From Prochlorococcus sp. AG-347-I21 (GTDB lineage: Bacteria > Cyanobacteriota > Cyanobacteriia > PCC-6307 > Cyanobiaceae), in assembly GCA_003279055.1 (NCBI GenBank), contig QCBP01000005.1, positions 35,034-99,033 of the forward strand: DNA of 64,000 bases, written 5' to 3'. The notes under the pieces are model-generated. The model saw only the letters and a list, made by a program, of their open reading frames with translations. It was not told where the DNA came from and made no database searches. The position numbers and the translations under genes were made by a program. Positions 27,092-35,625 of this stretch are shown piece after piece. Positions within the stretch are counted from its first letter, which is position 1. Each line of letters begins with the position of its first letter.

Positions 27092-27409
27092 TCATTTTTT
27101 TCTTTTTTTAAAATCTACAAATCTTACCTTATTTCTTAACTCTATTTGTTTTTCAAGAATTCTAAACACATGCATCTCGCATTCGGTTAATTTAAGAAAC
27201 TGATCGAGTGTATCTTTATCTTCTTCATCAAAATTCTCGAAAACTTCTGAAATAGCAGTACTATTTCTAGAAATAAAATCCTCTGCTACATCTTGTGGAT
27301 TCTTGCCTGATTCGAAATCCTGAAAAGCTTCATAAGAATTAAGTTCTCTTGTTAACCATTTAAACCATGGTTCATTTTTATTACGTTTTTTATTTATGAT
27401 TTTCTTCAT
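27092..27409 (-). CDS. Conserved hypothetical, paralogue of the 16370-16636 protein
   Basis: 105 residues. It shares with the 88-residue protein at 16370 the pattern WFKWLTRELNSYEAFQDFES, PQDVAEDFISRNSTAISE and LDQFLKLTECEMHVFRILEK. Basic at both ends (MKKIINKKRNKN, VDFKKRKK), which might mean nucleic-acid contact. Function unknown. Confidence 0.7.
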   Translation of the reverse strand: MKKIINKKRNKNEPWFKWLTRELNSYEAFQDFESGKNPQDVAEDFISRNSTAISEVFENFDEEDKDTLDQFLKLTECEMHVFRILEKQIELRNKVRFVDFKKRKK

Positions 27410-27610
27410 GAAAAAATTTTGACTAGTTTAATCATTATTATTTATTCATACTTTGACAGCTGTACAATTACTTATTTTTGAAATTATAAACCTAATTTAA
27501 TTGTTACAAAATAACTTGCATAATTAACCATAAAGCTCCTTAAAGAATAAGTATTTATTACTCATAATTTTGTCTATGAGATAGCTAGCATAAGTTTTTA
27601 TTAAAGTACG

Positions 27611-27829
27611 TTGTCAATCCCATTTTATGACTTTCCTTCATCTCCAATTTTAATAATTGGTGCACTTGGTATTGCTGTAGCAATAGCAGTTTTTTTTGTC
27701 TCTTACCAAAAATATTTCAATTCTCCTTTGAACAAAGAGCTTGCAGAAAAGAAAAAAGCCTTAATTAAGGAACAAAAAGAATTAAATGAAAGATTAGAAA
27801 AAATAGAACAAGATTTAAAGAATTTATAG
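27611..27829 (+). CDS. Small membrane protein with coiled-coil tail
   Basis: 72 residues from a TTG start. A membrane helix (residues 12-30, SPILIIGALGIAVAIAVFFV) is followed by a charged heptad-like coil, LAEKKKALIKEQKELNERLE and KIEQDLKNL. Similar in plan to the 78-residue protein at 23016. Function unknown. Confidence 0.55.
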   Translation: MSIPFYDFPSSPILIIGALGIAVAIAVFFVSYQKYFNSPLNKELAEKKKALIKEQKELNERLEKIEQDLKNL

Positions 27830-27914
27830 AAAATTACTCTTAATAGTGATGAGTTAATGATCTCGAATTCAAGACCTTAATTTTTTAAACAGTAATTTTG
27901 GTCTATAAGGAGTT

Positions 27915-28070
27915 ATGGATAAAGATCATCTTATTGAGTTAATTTCTAATAGTCTTCTATACGAGAGTATAAATTCTGACTCAAATAAAATTCTTAGTGA
28001 CTTTAAAAATTACTTAGAGAAATTAAATCTAGATCAATTGAGAACTATGTCTAAAGAGTTTATTCTTTAG
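27915..28070 (+). CDS. 51-aa microprotein of the MDKxHLIxLISNS family
   Basis: ATG 27915 with a good AAGGAG site at 27908-27912. The product opens MDKDHLIELISNSLLYESIN and ends LNLDQLRTMSKEFIL. A clear paralogue lies at 60187-60342 (MDKEHLIDLISNS ... LNLNQLRIISKEFIL), also 51 residues. Two conserved copies argue that both are real genes. Helical and soluble, function unknown. Confidence 0.75.
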   Translation: MDKDHLIELISNSLLYESINSDSNKILSDFKNYLEKLNLDQLRTMSKEFIL

Positions 28071-28151
28071 TATTATTTTTAAAATGTTTTATTGTTTATT
28101 AAATAATCAATACTTTTTAAAAATTGTTAGTATCAAAAAAATAAGAGAAAT

Positions 28152-29258
28152 ATGCTTAAAGTAAATAGAGATGAATTTTTAATAAAGCCATTTCTAAAAA
28201 GAAATAATATTAGAGCTTCCTATCAAATTATTTCTACCATCTTCCCAATATTCTCTATTTGGTTAACTATCCACTACATAATAAATCAACCTTTTTCATT
28301 ATTGATTAAAGGATTTTTATTAATACCTTTTATAGTTCTTCTTACTCTATTCTCTTCTCGAACATTCTCATTAATGCATGATTGCGGTCATAATTCTCTT
28401 TTTACAAAACGAAAATTAAACCGCTTCTTTGGATTTTTACTTGGCTTGGTTAATGGTATTCCACAGAAGTCATGGTCGATTGATCATGCATTTCATCATA
28501 GAAATAATGGAAATTGGGAAATTTACAAAGGACCGATAGATGTCTTAAGTATTGAAGATTATGAATCCCTTACAAAAAGAGAGCAAATATTTTATAAAGT
28601 AAGCCGCAACTGGATTATGCTTTTCCCTGGCGGTTTTTTTTACCTAGTTTTAAAACCTAGATTAGGACTTGTTATTATTATTTTTAATTTAATTAAAGAT
28701 ATATTGGAAGAGAATTTTATCAAAATAAAAAACAGAGAAATTTCTCAACTTCTAGTTATTAATTCAAGATTCAAACCACCTTTTTCTGATTATGGAGATA
28801 ATTTCAGTGAACTAAGTGAATTAATAATCAATAACATAGTAGTAATACTAGGCTGGATTTTTATGTGTAAATGGTTGGGGTTAGTTTTTTTCTTAACATT
28901 TTATTCCATTGTTTTAACATTATCAGCAGCAATTTTAATATGTGTTTTTTTCGTGCAACATAACTATGAGAATACATATGCTAAAAATACAAAAAATTGG
29001 GATCTCATCGATGGAGCTATTTTAGGTAGTAGCAATTTAGAGATCCCTAATTGGTTAAATTGGTTTTTAGCAGACATATCCTTCCACAGCATTCATCATC
29101 TTTGTGAGAGAATACCAAATTACAACTTAAGAGCTTGTCACAAAGCAAACATTCATTTGCTTCAACAATCCAAGTTCTTAAAATTAAGCGATTTTTCAAA
29201 CTGCTTCAAATATATCATTTGGGATAATAAAAATGAAAAATTAATTCCCATAAGTTAA
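28152..29258 (+). CDS. Fatty acid desaturase family protein
   Basis: 368 residues with four to six membrane helices and the three His boxes of membrane di-iron desaturases: HDCGHNSLF (about residue 78), HAFHHRNNGNW (about 113) and HSIHHLCERIP (about 314). The order is that of acyl-lipid desaturases or beta-carotene hydroxylase-like enzymes. Substrate unknown. A second desaturase lies 1.6 kb downstream (30877-32043), so membrane lipid unsaturation is a theme here. Confidence 0.88.
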   Translation: MLKVNRDEFLIKPFLKRNNIRASYQIISTIFPIFSIWLTIHYIINQPFSLLIKGFLLIPFIVLLTLFSSRTFSLMHDCGHNSLFTKRKLNRFFGFLLGLVNGIPQKSWSIDHAFHHRNNGNWEIYKGPIDVLSIEDYESLTKREQIFYKVSRNWIMLFPGGFFYLVLKPRLGLVIIIFNLIKDILEENFIKIKNREISQLLVINSRFKPPFSDYGDNFSELSELIINNIVVILGWIFMCKWLGLVFFLTFYSIVLTLSAAILICVFFVQHNYENTYAKNTKNWDLIDGAILGSSNLEIPNWLNWFLADISFHSIHHLCERIPNYNLRACHKANIHLLQQSKFLKLSDFSNCFKYIIWDNKNEKLIPIS

Positions 29259-29261
29259 TAC

Positions 29262-29414
29262 CTAATTCAACCTTCTTCTCAATTTTCTTTTTAGAGGAAT
29301 ACTGCTATATGCATGAGTACCAATAGATGGAGGCAAGTCATTCTTTAGAGGATGCATAAAAGCATTTGCCATACTCTCTAACATTTTCGAAAGCCAATTA
29401 ATTAATGATTTCAT
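29262..29414 (-). CDS. 50-aa basic microprotein
   Basis: ATG 29414 (minus) opens MKSLINWLSKMLESMANAFM, then HPLKNDLPPSIGTHAYSSIP and ends LKRKLRRRLN. An amphipathic N-terminus, a conserved-looking LPPSIGTHAYSSIPLKR middle and a basic end. The pattern suggests a membrane-surface peptide. It converges on the desaturase with a 3-bp gap. Confidence 0.55.
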   Translation of the reverse strand: MKSLINWLSKMLESMANAFMHPLKNDLPPSIGTHAYSSIPLKRKLRRRLN

Positions 29415-29703
29415 TTGAAAATTTAAAAGTGTACTTTTTTATCTTCTAACTAAATTACTGAAAAGTAAATCAGTCTTTATGCTGAATTTTTTGGAAGATT
29501 ACCTTATAAAATTAATATTAAATAATCAAAATTATTGTTTTATTTTGTTTTTGACTAGAGGTATTTTACTATCTTTTTATAGGTAAAAGAGTTGCAAAAT
29601 AAATTTAGTAAATAATACTTATTTTTTCTAATTAACTTAATAAATTAAATTATTAAACATAATTTCATGCTATATCTCTATTCCAAACAAATCTAACAAT
29701 ACT

Positions 29704-29862
29704 ATGAATGATTCATTTGTTTCTTCAAACCAGAATACAGAAATAGACTCTATTAATTCATATTTCGAGTGTATTACTGAATGCAGTATTGTGGATGGTC
29801 ATCAAGAATGTATTACTCGTTGTTTAGAAGTTCATTTAAAGGGAGGTGATCAAAATGAATAA
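29704..29862 (+). CDS. 52-aa Cys-containing microprotein
   Basis: ATG 29704 opens MNDSFVSSNQNTEIDSINSY and then has FECITECSIVDGHQECITRC LEVH, that is CxxxC...CxxxC, the spacing of twin CX3C helical-hairpin proteins. Such proteins can bind metal or form disulfides. It overlaps the next microprotein by 8 bp, with that gene's ribosome site GGGAGGTGAT inside its coding sequence. Confidence 0.6.
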   Translation: MNDSFVSSNQNTEIDSINSYFECITECSIVDGHQECITRCLEVHLKGGDQNE

Positions 29863-30007
29863 AAAAAATTCACCTCAAAGGAAAACAACTTTAAAATGGA
29901 ACTCAAATGGAGAGCTTTCCGAAATTGATATGTTAAGAATTTTAGAAAAAATATCATCGCATGATCTTAATCAATGTGAATTAACATGCGATTCTGATCA
30001 AGTTTAA
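29855..30007 (+). CDS. 50-aa microprotein, overlapping operon partner
   Basis: ATG 29855, preceded by GGGAGG at the correct distance, opens MNKKNSPQRKTTLKWNSNGE and ends LNQCELTCDSDQV. It overlaps the Cys-containing microprotein by 8 bp. Basic N-terminus, acidic C-terminus with CELTC. Function unknown. Confidence 0.6.
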   Translation: MNKKNSPQRKTTLKWNSNGELSEIDMLRILEKISSHDLNQCELTCDSDQV

Positions 30008-30177
30008 TATTTGTTATTTCTAGATCTTTTTAAATTATTAATTAAGCAAAAATTTGATACCAGTAATAAAAAAAATATTTCTAGTAAGCTTCATTCGTAA
30101 TGATCTGAAGTCAGACTAGATTTAAAAATTTATTTTTCAATATTTTTACAATATCCTATAGGTTTTATTTTAAAAAA

Positions 30178-30318
30178 TTAGTTTTTAGAACTCCTACCTT
30201 TTTTTAAGTATGTTTTACTAATTTCTTTTTTTGTTAGTTGAATCGGTTGTACTAAACCTGAATCCCCATGAGTTGGACAATAATAAGTCATAAGCATCCA
30301 CTTTTTTTCTTGGTCCAT
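30178..30318 (-). CDS. 46-aa microprotein
   Basis: ATG 30318 (minus) opens MDQEKKWMLMTYYCPTHGDS, continuing GLVQPIQLTKKEISKTYLKK. The start MTYYCPTHG with a Cys-His pair followed by a basic tail suggests a compact soluble peptide. No family recognised. Confidence 0.5.
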   Translation of the reverse strand: MDQEKKWMLMTYYCPTHGDSGLVQPIQLTKKEISKTYLKKGRSSKN

Positions 30319-30504
30319 AAGTGCCCTTTTAAATCATGATTAATTTAATAGGATGACTTATGAAAAAATTGATGTTTTTTAATCTTTTTTTCTGTTTTAC
30401 TTAATAATTTAAAAAAATTTTGAATCTAATCTCACTAAATAGATATAAATACGCATGACTTTTAAGAAAAATCCTGCTATTTATTGATAAATTCAAAATT
30501 ATTC

Positions 30505-30636
30505 ATGTCTCTAGAATCTATATTGATGGTAGTTGCTCCAATCTGTCTATTTACTGTAGGAGTCATTGTTTTACCTATTCTAGTAAAGCCACGGAAACAA
30601 TCTGGTTTACCTAAGAGGTATATACGCGGTCTTTAA
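30505..30636 (+). CDS. 43-aa single-helix microprotein
   Basis: ATG 30505 opens MSLESILMVVAPICLFTVGV, continuing IVLPILVKPRKQSGLPKRYI: one helix followed by a basic Pro/Arg tail. This is the layout of many small thylakoid subunits, but I cannot assign it. Confidence 0.5.
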   Translation: MSLESILMVVAPICLFTVGVIVLPILVKPRKQSGLPKRYIRGL

Positions 30637-30876
30637 ATTAATTAAGCTTTAAAGAAAAGCAAAAATAATCAGCATAAAAATTGTTAAATAAAAAATATTG
30701 AGATAAAAAAATAAAATAAAAAGTTTGGCACAAATAATTTTATCTAAAGATCAAGTTCAAATCTTTACAACTTTATCAAAAAAAAATTATAAATTCTTTT
30801 CATTATGAGATCCTGTGATGGATAATGGAATATATAAATTCACTTTTATTTAACAAAATTTTTAACCAAAAAAAAT

Positions 30877-32043
30877 TTGAGTAATATAAAATTTTCAGGT
30901 CTTAAAGGCCAAGCGCTTGTAATAGAGGATAAAGATATCCCAAGCATAAAAGAATTTCAGGATGTTATCCCAGATCACTACTTTAAGTGCAATACCAGAA
31001 CTTCTTTGAGATATCTCTTACAATCCGCTTTAATCCAATCATTGGTAGTTGCTATAGGGTTATCTATTCCATTTACCCCAAAAATGATCCCAATTTGGCT
31101 TATTTACGCATTACTATCAGGTACTACTGCAATGGGATTTTGGGTAATAGCCCATGAATGTGGGCATGGAGCATTCTCTAAAAACAAGACATTGGAATCC
31201 ATAACTGGTTATTTACTACATTCATTACTTCTAGTGCCTTATTTTTCTTGGCAGCGTTCTCACTCAGTTCATCATAGATTCACAAATAACATAACTAATG
31301 GAGAAACTCATGTCCCTTTAGTCATTAAAGGGAATGGAGTTACAGAAAAAGTTGGAGGAGAAAAAGAATTAAATTTTTCAAATTCCTTAGGTAAGAAAAA
31401 TTACGGAATTCTTCAACTTGTTTTACATCTAATATTTGGCTGGCCTGCTTATTTACTTACGGGAAGTACAGGAGGTGTTAAATATGGGACTTCAAATCAT
31501 TTTTGGCCAATTAAACCATTTTCTAAAGCATTATGGCCATCAATATGGGCCAAGAAGGTTTGGATATCAGATATTGGTGTAGGTTTGACATTAATAGGCA
31601 TTGTTTTTTTAGTTCTCAAGTGTGGAATATTTCCAGTAATTGCTCTGTATTTTGGTCCTTTATTAGTGGTTAATTGTTGGCTAGTAGTTTATACATGGCT
31701 TCATCATACAGATTCAGATGTACCTCATTTTTCTAATACGGAATTTTCCTTTATGAGAGGGGCATTTCTATCTATTGACAGGCCTTACGGTAAAGTACTT
31801 AATTTTCTTCACCATAATATAGGTTCTAGCCATGTCGTTCATCATGTATGTCCAACAATCCCTCATTATCATGCAAAAAAGGCAACTGTCTTAATTAAAA
31901 AAGCCTTTAAAAAAGCATATCTTTTTAATCCTGATCCAATACACAAAGCTCTATGGAATATTGCTTGCAATTGCGTTGCTGTTAAGTCAGATATCAAGCG
32001 AGGAAGATATATATGGCAATCTTCATACAAAATGGTGGATTAA
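30877..32043 (+). CDS. desA: Fatty acid desaturase, delta-12 (DesA-like)
   Basis: 388 residues from a TTG start. His boxes HECGHGAFSKNK (about residue 90), HSVHHRFTNN (about 126) and HVVHHVCPTIPHYHA (about 317) are those of the plant/cyanobacterial delta-12 acyl-lipid desaturases (DesA/FAD2 type), and the sequence around WQRSHSVHHRFTNNITNGETH is diagnostic of that family. Integral membrane di-iron enzyme that adds a second double bond to membrane fatty acids using ferredoxin electrons. Exact regiospecificity is inferred from the family. Confidence 0.85.
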   Translation: MSNIKFSGLKGQALVIEDKDIPSIKEFQDVIPDHYFKCNTRTSLRYLLQSALIQSLVVAIGLSIPFTPKMIPIWLIYALLSGTTAMGFWVIAHECGHGAFSKNKTLESITGYLLHSLLLVPYFSWQRSHSVHHRFTNNITNGETHVPLVIKGNGVTEKVGGEKELNFSNSLGKKNYGILQLVLHLIFGWPAYLLTGSTGGVKYGTSNHFWPIKPFSKALWPSIWAKKVWISDIGVGLTLIGIVFLVLKCGIFPVIALYFGPLLVVNCWLVVYTWLHHTDSDVPHFSNTEFSFMRGAFLSIDRPYGKVLNFLHHNIGSSHVVHHVCPTIPHYHAKKATVLIKKAFKKAYLFNPDPIHKALWNIACNCVAVKSDIKRGRYIWQSSYKMVD

Positions 32044-32161
32044 AAATATTATAAGCATCAATCCTTTATCACATTAATTTACGCAAATCTGAAAAGAATA
32101 TAAAAGAATTAGCAATAACAAGTTTTTCATCTTAGAAAAATACCTAAATTAAAATGTATCA

Positions 32162-32323
32162 ATGAGTGGTGACAATTTGCACGGTAAGCAACCTATTAAA
32201 TTTTATTCGGAAAAAATAACACTTACAAAAATTGAATTATTAGAAAGACAGTTGAATTTAGGCGAAAAAATTTCAGATTTAGATCAAAAGCATAAAGAAT
32301 GGAGCAAAAAACTATCAAGTTGA
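32162..32323 (+). CDS. 53-aa charged microprotein
   Basis: ATG 32162 opens MSGDNLHGKQPIKFYSEKIT and continues with a helix LTKIELLERQLNLGEKISDL. Soluble, charged. The GTGGTGACAATT context gives a weak ribosome site. Function unknown. Confidence 0.45.
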   Translation: MSGDNLHGKQPIKFYSEKITLTKIELLERQLNLGEKISDLDQKHKEWSKKLSS

Positions 32324-32374
32324 TAATCTAAGATGATAAATTTTAATTACTTTTTTATATTTCTATTTGCCTTA

Positions 32375-32992
32375 TCAAGAAACTTTTCTGTAAATTATTG
32401 AAAAATTATTTGCAGGCATACTAATAATATTCTCTTGAGAAAAACCATTTTTCTTACCCTCATCACAAACTTCCTCAAGATTTTTAATACCCCAAAGATC
32501 ATTTTGCATTTTTAATGAATTATCGAAAAAATAATTACTTTCACTTGTATGCTTATTACAAATTTTAAATGGCCCATACAAAATCAAAAATTGCCCCTTA
32601 CTGAGTAATTTTCCTGACTCTCTAAAGAGTGCTACAGTGCAAGACCACTGTGCTACGTGAATCATATTTATAGATACTATTCCTTGCAAAGAATGAGCTA
32701 ATCTAAATGGAATCTTCCAAGGAATTTTTTCTACATCAATCTCAAGAGGCTGGGGCATTTTCTCAGTTAGTTCTTCATACTCAATCCAAGAACTTATACT
32801 TTTTCTATGTAGTAACTCTGGGTCACTTGTTTGCCAAATTATTCCAGGAAAGCGTTTTTGAAAAACCACTCCATGTTCACCACTACCACTCCCGATTTCC
32901 AATATTGAACCGTTTTTTATTATTAGGGATAGAACATCACCAATGGAGTCTCTATTTCTTTGAGTTGCCGAAAAAAAAAGTCTGTTATCCAA
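32375..32992 (-). CDS. DUF938 SAM-dependent methyltransferase
   Basis: 205 residues. SATQRNRDSIGDVL, then motif I ILEIGSGSGEHGVVFQKRFP, WQTSDPE and the later NMIHVAQWSCTVALFRES and LYGPFK segments match DUF938, which has a class I methyltransferase fold. Normal family length. Substrate unknown. Confidence 0.88.
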   Translation of the reverse strand: MDNRLFFSATQRNRDSIGDVLSLIIKNGSILEIGSGSGEHGVVFQKRFPGIIWQTSDPELLHRKSISSWIEYEELTEKMPQPLEIDVEKIPWKIPFRLAHSLQGIVSINMIHVAQWSCTVALFRESGKLLSKGQFLILYGPFKICNKHTSESNYFFDNSLKMQNDLWGIKNLEEVCDEGKKNGFSQENIISMPANNFSIIYRKVS

Positions 32993-33044
32993 AATTAAAA
33001 AAAATTTGGCGCTTCAGTAAAAATAATAATTCTAAAATCCTTGA

Positions 33045-33290
33045 TTATTTAACCTTTCTCAATTTAGGAGTCTTGAAGAACATTATTTTAAGGCTAAAGA
33101 ATAATATTGAAATTGTAAGAGCAGGCAAGATATAAAGTATTAAATCAGAACTTATTAGAGAAGGAATCCTTCCAAAAATTAAATGCAGGTAGTAAGTCGC
33201 GAATGACATAAATTCACATATATCTAATTTATTAATAGCAATTATTTGAATTCTAAAAACTACTTTTAGTAAAACACCCAAAATTCTCAA
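33045..33290 (-). CDS. Possible small membrane protein
   Basis: 81 codons with two hydrophobic stretches (YYLHLIFGRIPSLISS and LILYILPALTISILFFSLKI) and a basic end. A strong bidirectional hairpin lies directly before the start at 33290, which makes that start doubtful; ATG 33209 (54 residues, MSFATYYLHLIFGRIP) is a better candidate. No family recognised. Confidence 0.4.
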   Translation of the reverse strand: MRILGVLLKVVFRIQIIAINKLDICEFMSFATYYLHLIFGRIPSLISSDLILYILPALTISILFFSLKIMFFKTPKLRKVK

Positions 33291-33296
33291 AAAAAA

Positions 33297-33330
33297 GAGT
33301 CAGCCTGTATCCCTACTAGCTGACTCTTTT
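33297..33330. terminator. Bidirectional intrinsic terminator
   Basis: Stem GAGTCAGC (33297-33304) / GCTGACTC (33319-33326), 14-base loop, with TTTT after and six A before, so it can act in both directions. It isolates the hli genes on its right from the methyltransferase region on its left. Confidence 0.75.
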
Positions 33331-33571
33331 AATATATTAATTTAAATTACCTCTAAATGAGGATACACCTCTAAAAAAACAAGGTGAAAAGCTAATATTT
33401 TTTTTTCCAAATTTAAAAAATCAGAACAAAAATAAAAACATCGATAAGGTATATTTGAACACATATATGTAGCAGCTTTTTAAATTTTCCTGATAAAGCG
33501 GTGAATAATCCTATTTTTCTTTACATTATTAAATAATTATGTTATATTTGTTTACAAATTACATAAATAAA

Positions 33572-33679
33572 ATGACTCCAGAAGCAGAACGTTTTAATGG
33601 TTGGGCAGCAATGCTAGGTTTCGTTGCAGCAGTAGGTGCATATGTCACAACAGGTCAAATCATTCCTGGCTGGTTCTAA
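33572..33679 (+). CDS. hli: High-light-inducible protein (Hli), 35 aa
   Basis: ATG 33572. A minimal one-helix chlorophyll a/b-binding-like protein: MTPEAERFNGWAAMLGFVAA, then VGAYVTTGQIIPGWF. The ExxNGxxAMxGF core and the TGQIIPG end are the Hli signature. Hli proteins bind chlorophyll and carotenoid in thylakoids and protect under high light. Its stop codon overlaps the start of the next hli (TAATG). Confidence 0.92.
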   Translation: MTPEAERFNGWAAMLGFVAAVGAYVTTGQIIPGWF

Positions 33680-33819
33680 TGAAAAACAACGAATTAAAAA
33701 TAGTCGAAAAAGAAAAAATCGTTGCTGAAAAGCTTAACGGCAGATTTGCAATGATAGGTTTTGTTGCTCTAGTTGGAGCATATTTAACCACAGGTCAAAT
33801 CATTCCTGGTTTTATCTAA
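33679..33819 (+). CDS. hli: High-light-inducible protein (Hli), 46 aa
   Basis: ATG 33679 overlaps the stop of the upstream hli by one base. The product opens MKNNELKIVEKEKIVAEKLN and has the Hli core EKLNGRFAMIGFVALVGAYL ending TTGQIIPGFI. The two genes form a translationally coupled pair with a shared terminator. A reading frame extending further left to 33601 in this frame is only overlap with the first gene. Confidence 0.93.
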   Translation: MKNNELKIVEKEKIVAEKLNGRFAMIGFVALVGAYLTTGQIIPGFI

Positions 33820-33840
33820 AATAAAATTTTAAATTTTCAT

Positions 33841-33880
33841 AAAAAGTCTAATTTAGAATTAAATTAGGCTTTTTTAGTAC
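33841..33880 (+). terminator. Intrinsic terminator of the hli pair
   Basis: Long 15-bp stem (33841-33855 with 33860-33874, one G-U pair), 4-base loop, T-rich 3' side. It lies 21 bp after the second hli stop codon. The rest of 33820-34219 shows no gene. Confidence 0.85.
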
Positions 33881-34219
33881 TTTATTGATAATAAATGTTC
33901 TTTATTGATTAAGGTTTGAATAATCCTTTTCAACAAAAAAGTATGCTAAAAATAAGCATAAACTTTTTCATTTCTGAAAATATTTTGGAATTTCTTAGTT
34001 AATTTTATAATCTATATTCGCGGTAAACAAACCAAACTTAGAGAGCTTATTAGAAACAATATGAAAGAACATAATTTTTAATCCTAGAAAACTGAAGAAG
34101 GAAAGTAATTAATTTAAGAAACATTTACAAAAGAAATATTAATTTGATTATTTTTCTACTTAAAACTTAAATTTATTCTTTAATTGATGCTATCTTTATC
34201 TAGATAATTCTAGGATTTA

Positions 34220-34348
34220 ATGAGAGTAAAGCTCGAACCAGAAACAGCATTTATTGGCAAAAAGTTTGCTTATATATTTCTAGGAATAGTATTTAGCTTG
34301 AATGCAATAACTTTTATTTGGTTTTTCTTATTTTCAAATTTAAAATAA
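34220..34348 (+). CDS. 42-aa single-helix microprotein
   Basis: ATG 34220 opens MRVKLEPETAFIGKKFAYIF with a helix over FAYIFLGIVFSLNAITFIWF. No hli signature. Short but well formed; function unknown. Confidence 0.45.
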   Translation: MRVKLEPETAFIGKKFAYIFLGIVFSLNAITFIWFFLFSNLK

Positions 34349-34422
34349 ATCCTAAATTATTCGTCACAAAGGATTGAATGATATAGCTTAAACAAAGAGT
34401 TTATGAAAACACTTTTTATTTA

Positions 34423-34629
34423 CTAAAAAATCCCTGGAATTATTTGTCCTGTTGTTATGTAGGCACCTAATAGTGCAACGAAACCGATCATAGCCCATCT
34501 TCCATTAACTTTTTCTGCATTTTGAGGATATCCATCGTAAGACACAGTTTCATCAATATAAGGCCTAGTTTCTGATGGGAACATATTCTGTCTTCCACCT
34601 GATTCGTTAGTAACTCCTGATTTTGTCAT
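34423..34629 (-). CDS. hli: High-light-inducible protein (Hli), 68 aa
   Basis: 68 residues with an N-terminal polar extension (MTKSGVTNESGGRQNMFPSE ... YDGYPQNAEK) and the Hli core KVNGRWAMIGFVALLGAYIT ending TGQIIPGIF. This is the longer Hli type of picocyanobacteria. Thylakoid photoprotection. It is transcribed away from the other two hli genes. Confidence 0.93.
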   Translation of the reverse strand: MTKSGVTNESGGRQNMFPSETRPYIDETVSYDGYPQNAEKVNGRWAMIGFVALLGAYITTGQIIPGIF

Positions 34630-34879
34630 TAAAAGAATAATAATTGTTAACTAAAGTAACACAAATATTAACTTATGTAAACCAAAATTTCCATTAATCT
34701 CGCATCAATATTTACGTATGATCCCTTATGTGACATTTCTGTTTAAAAAATTAGCAGACCGCACTTAAAGAATCAAAACCACTTTTTTATCCAATTTGCA
34801 CATCAATCACTATAAGTAAGCATTTATACTCACGATAAGTAATTTTACTTAGTAAGATAGTATTAGCATTTAGGAAGTG

Positions 34880-34957
34880 CTTAGCTAGTTAAATCAGAAA
34901 ATCTGAATTAACTAGGTCGTCATGAGCTTGCCGGTGGGATACTTGCAGGCTCTTTCA
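34880..34957 (+). ncRNA. Candidate structured small RNA
   Basis: Hairpin 1: 14-bp near-perfect inverted repeat at 34885-34898 / 34902-34915 (one mismatch, AAA loop). Hairpin 2: GAGCTTGC (34924-34931) / GCAGGCTC (34945-34952) with one G-U pair and a 13-base loop, then TTTC. The segment GAGCTTGCCGGTGGGATAC is GC-rich in a very AT-rich surrounding, and there is no reading frame. Two stem-loops ending like a terminator is the layout of a small RNA. The strand is inferred from the terminator-like end. Apart from this the 34630-35086 gap shows nothing. Confidence 0.5.
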
Positions 34958-35086
34958 ATTTTAAAAGCAAGAAAAATATACTGAGCAAAAAAATAATTTT
35001 GACTAATTGATTAAAATATTGAACACGCTCAAATAGTGTCAAAGTTTTATTTATTTGCTAGATAGAAAATAGAATGAAAAAAATGT

Positions 35087-35188
35087 ATGTCTTTAGATTT
35101 TATTCTCATACCATCTTGTATTGTTATTATCCTTTTTCTTCTAAATCGAGAAAATATGATCTACAAAAAAAATAAAAAGGTCAAGTAA
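35087..35188 (+). CDS. 33-aa membrane microprotein
   Basis: ATG 35087 opens MSLDFILIPSCIVIILFLLN and ends with a basic tail RENMIYKKNKKVK. One helix. The layout matches other tiny membrane proteins in this region. Confidence 0.4.
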   Translation: MSLDFILIPSCIVIILFLLNRENMIYKKNKKVK

Positions 35189-35625
35189 TATCATTATTCT
35201 AGAAAAAGGCTTAATAATAAGTATAAAGAGACTGGATTACTTACTTTTTTTTCCTTAGAATAAGAGATTTTAAAACAACTTCTTAAATCAAGTTTTAAAA
35301 CCTTAGAGAATTTAATAGATGATCTATACCAACTTTTTCCTTAAAATTAATTTTTCCCAATATAGTTTTGAATTATTAATTTGATTTATTTTTTGTTGGC
35401 AGTGTATGCAATTGCATTCGAATATTAAAGTTTTATTTTTCATTACAAACCCATTTCTTTTTAAGAAACCAAATTTTTTGTTTTACTGCAAGTAAATAAC
35501 TATTTTTTTTTTGAAAATTGGTGAATTAAAATTTTCTTTTCATACGAATTTTATCTTGGTTTATACAACAGAACATTCATATTTTATAATGCAAGAAAAG
35601 ACATTACAAATTAAATAAATTTCTT
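35189..35625. other. 437-bp AT-rich gap before the LptF/G gene
   Basis: I see no convincing reading frame, RNA structure or repeat. It should hold the promoter for the permease gene. Confidence 0.5.

Noticed and set aside
33601..33819. 72-codon frame covering the second hli
   Set aside because: Only the part from ATG 33679 is Hli-like; the left part is the first hli read out of frame.
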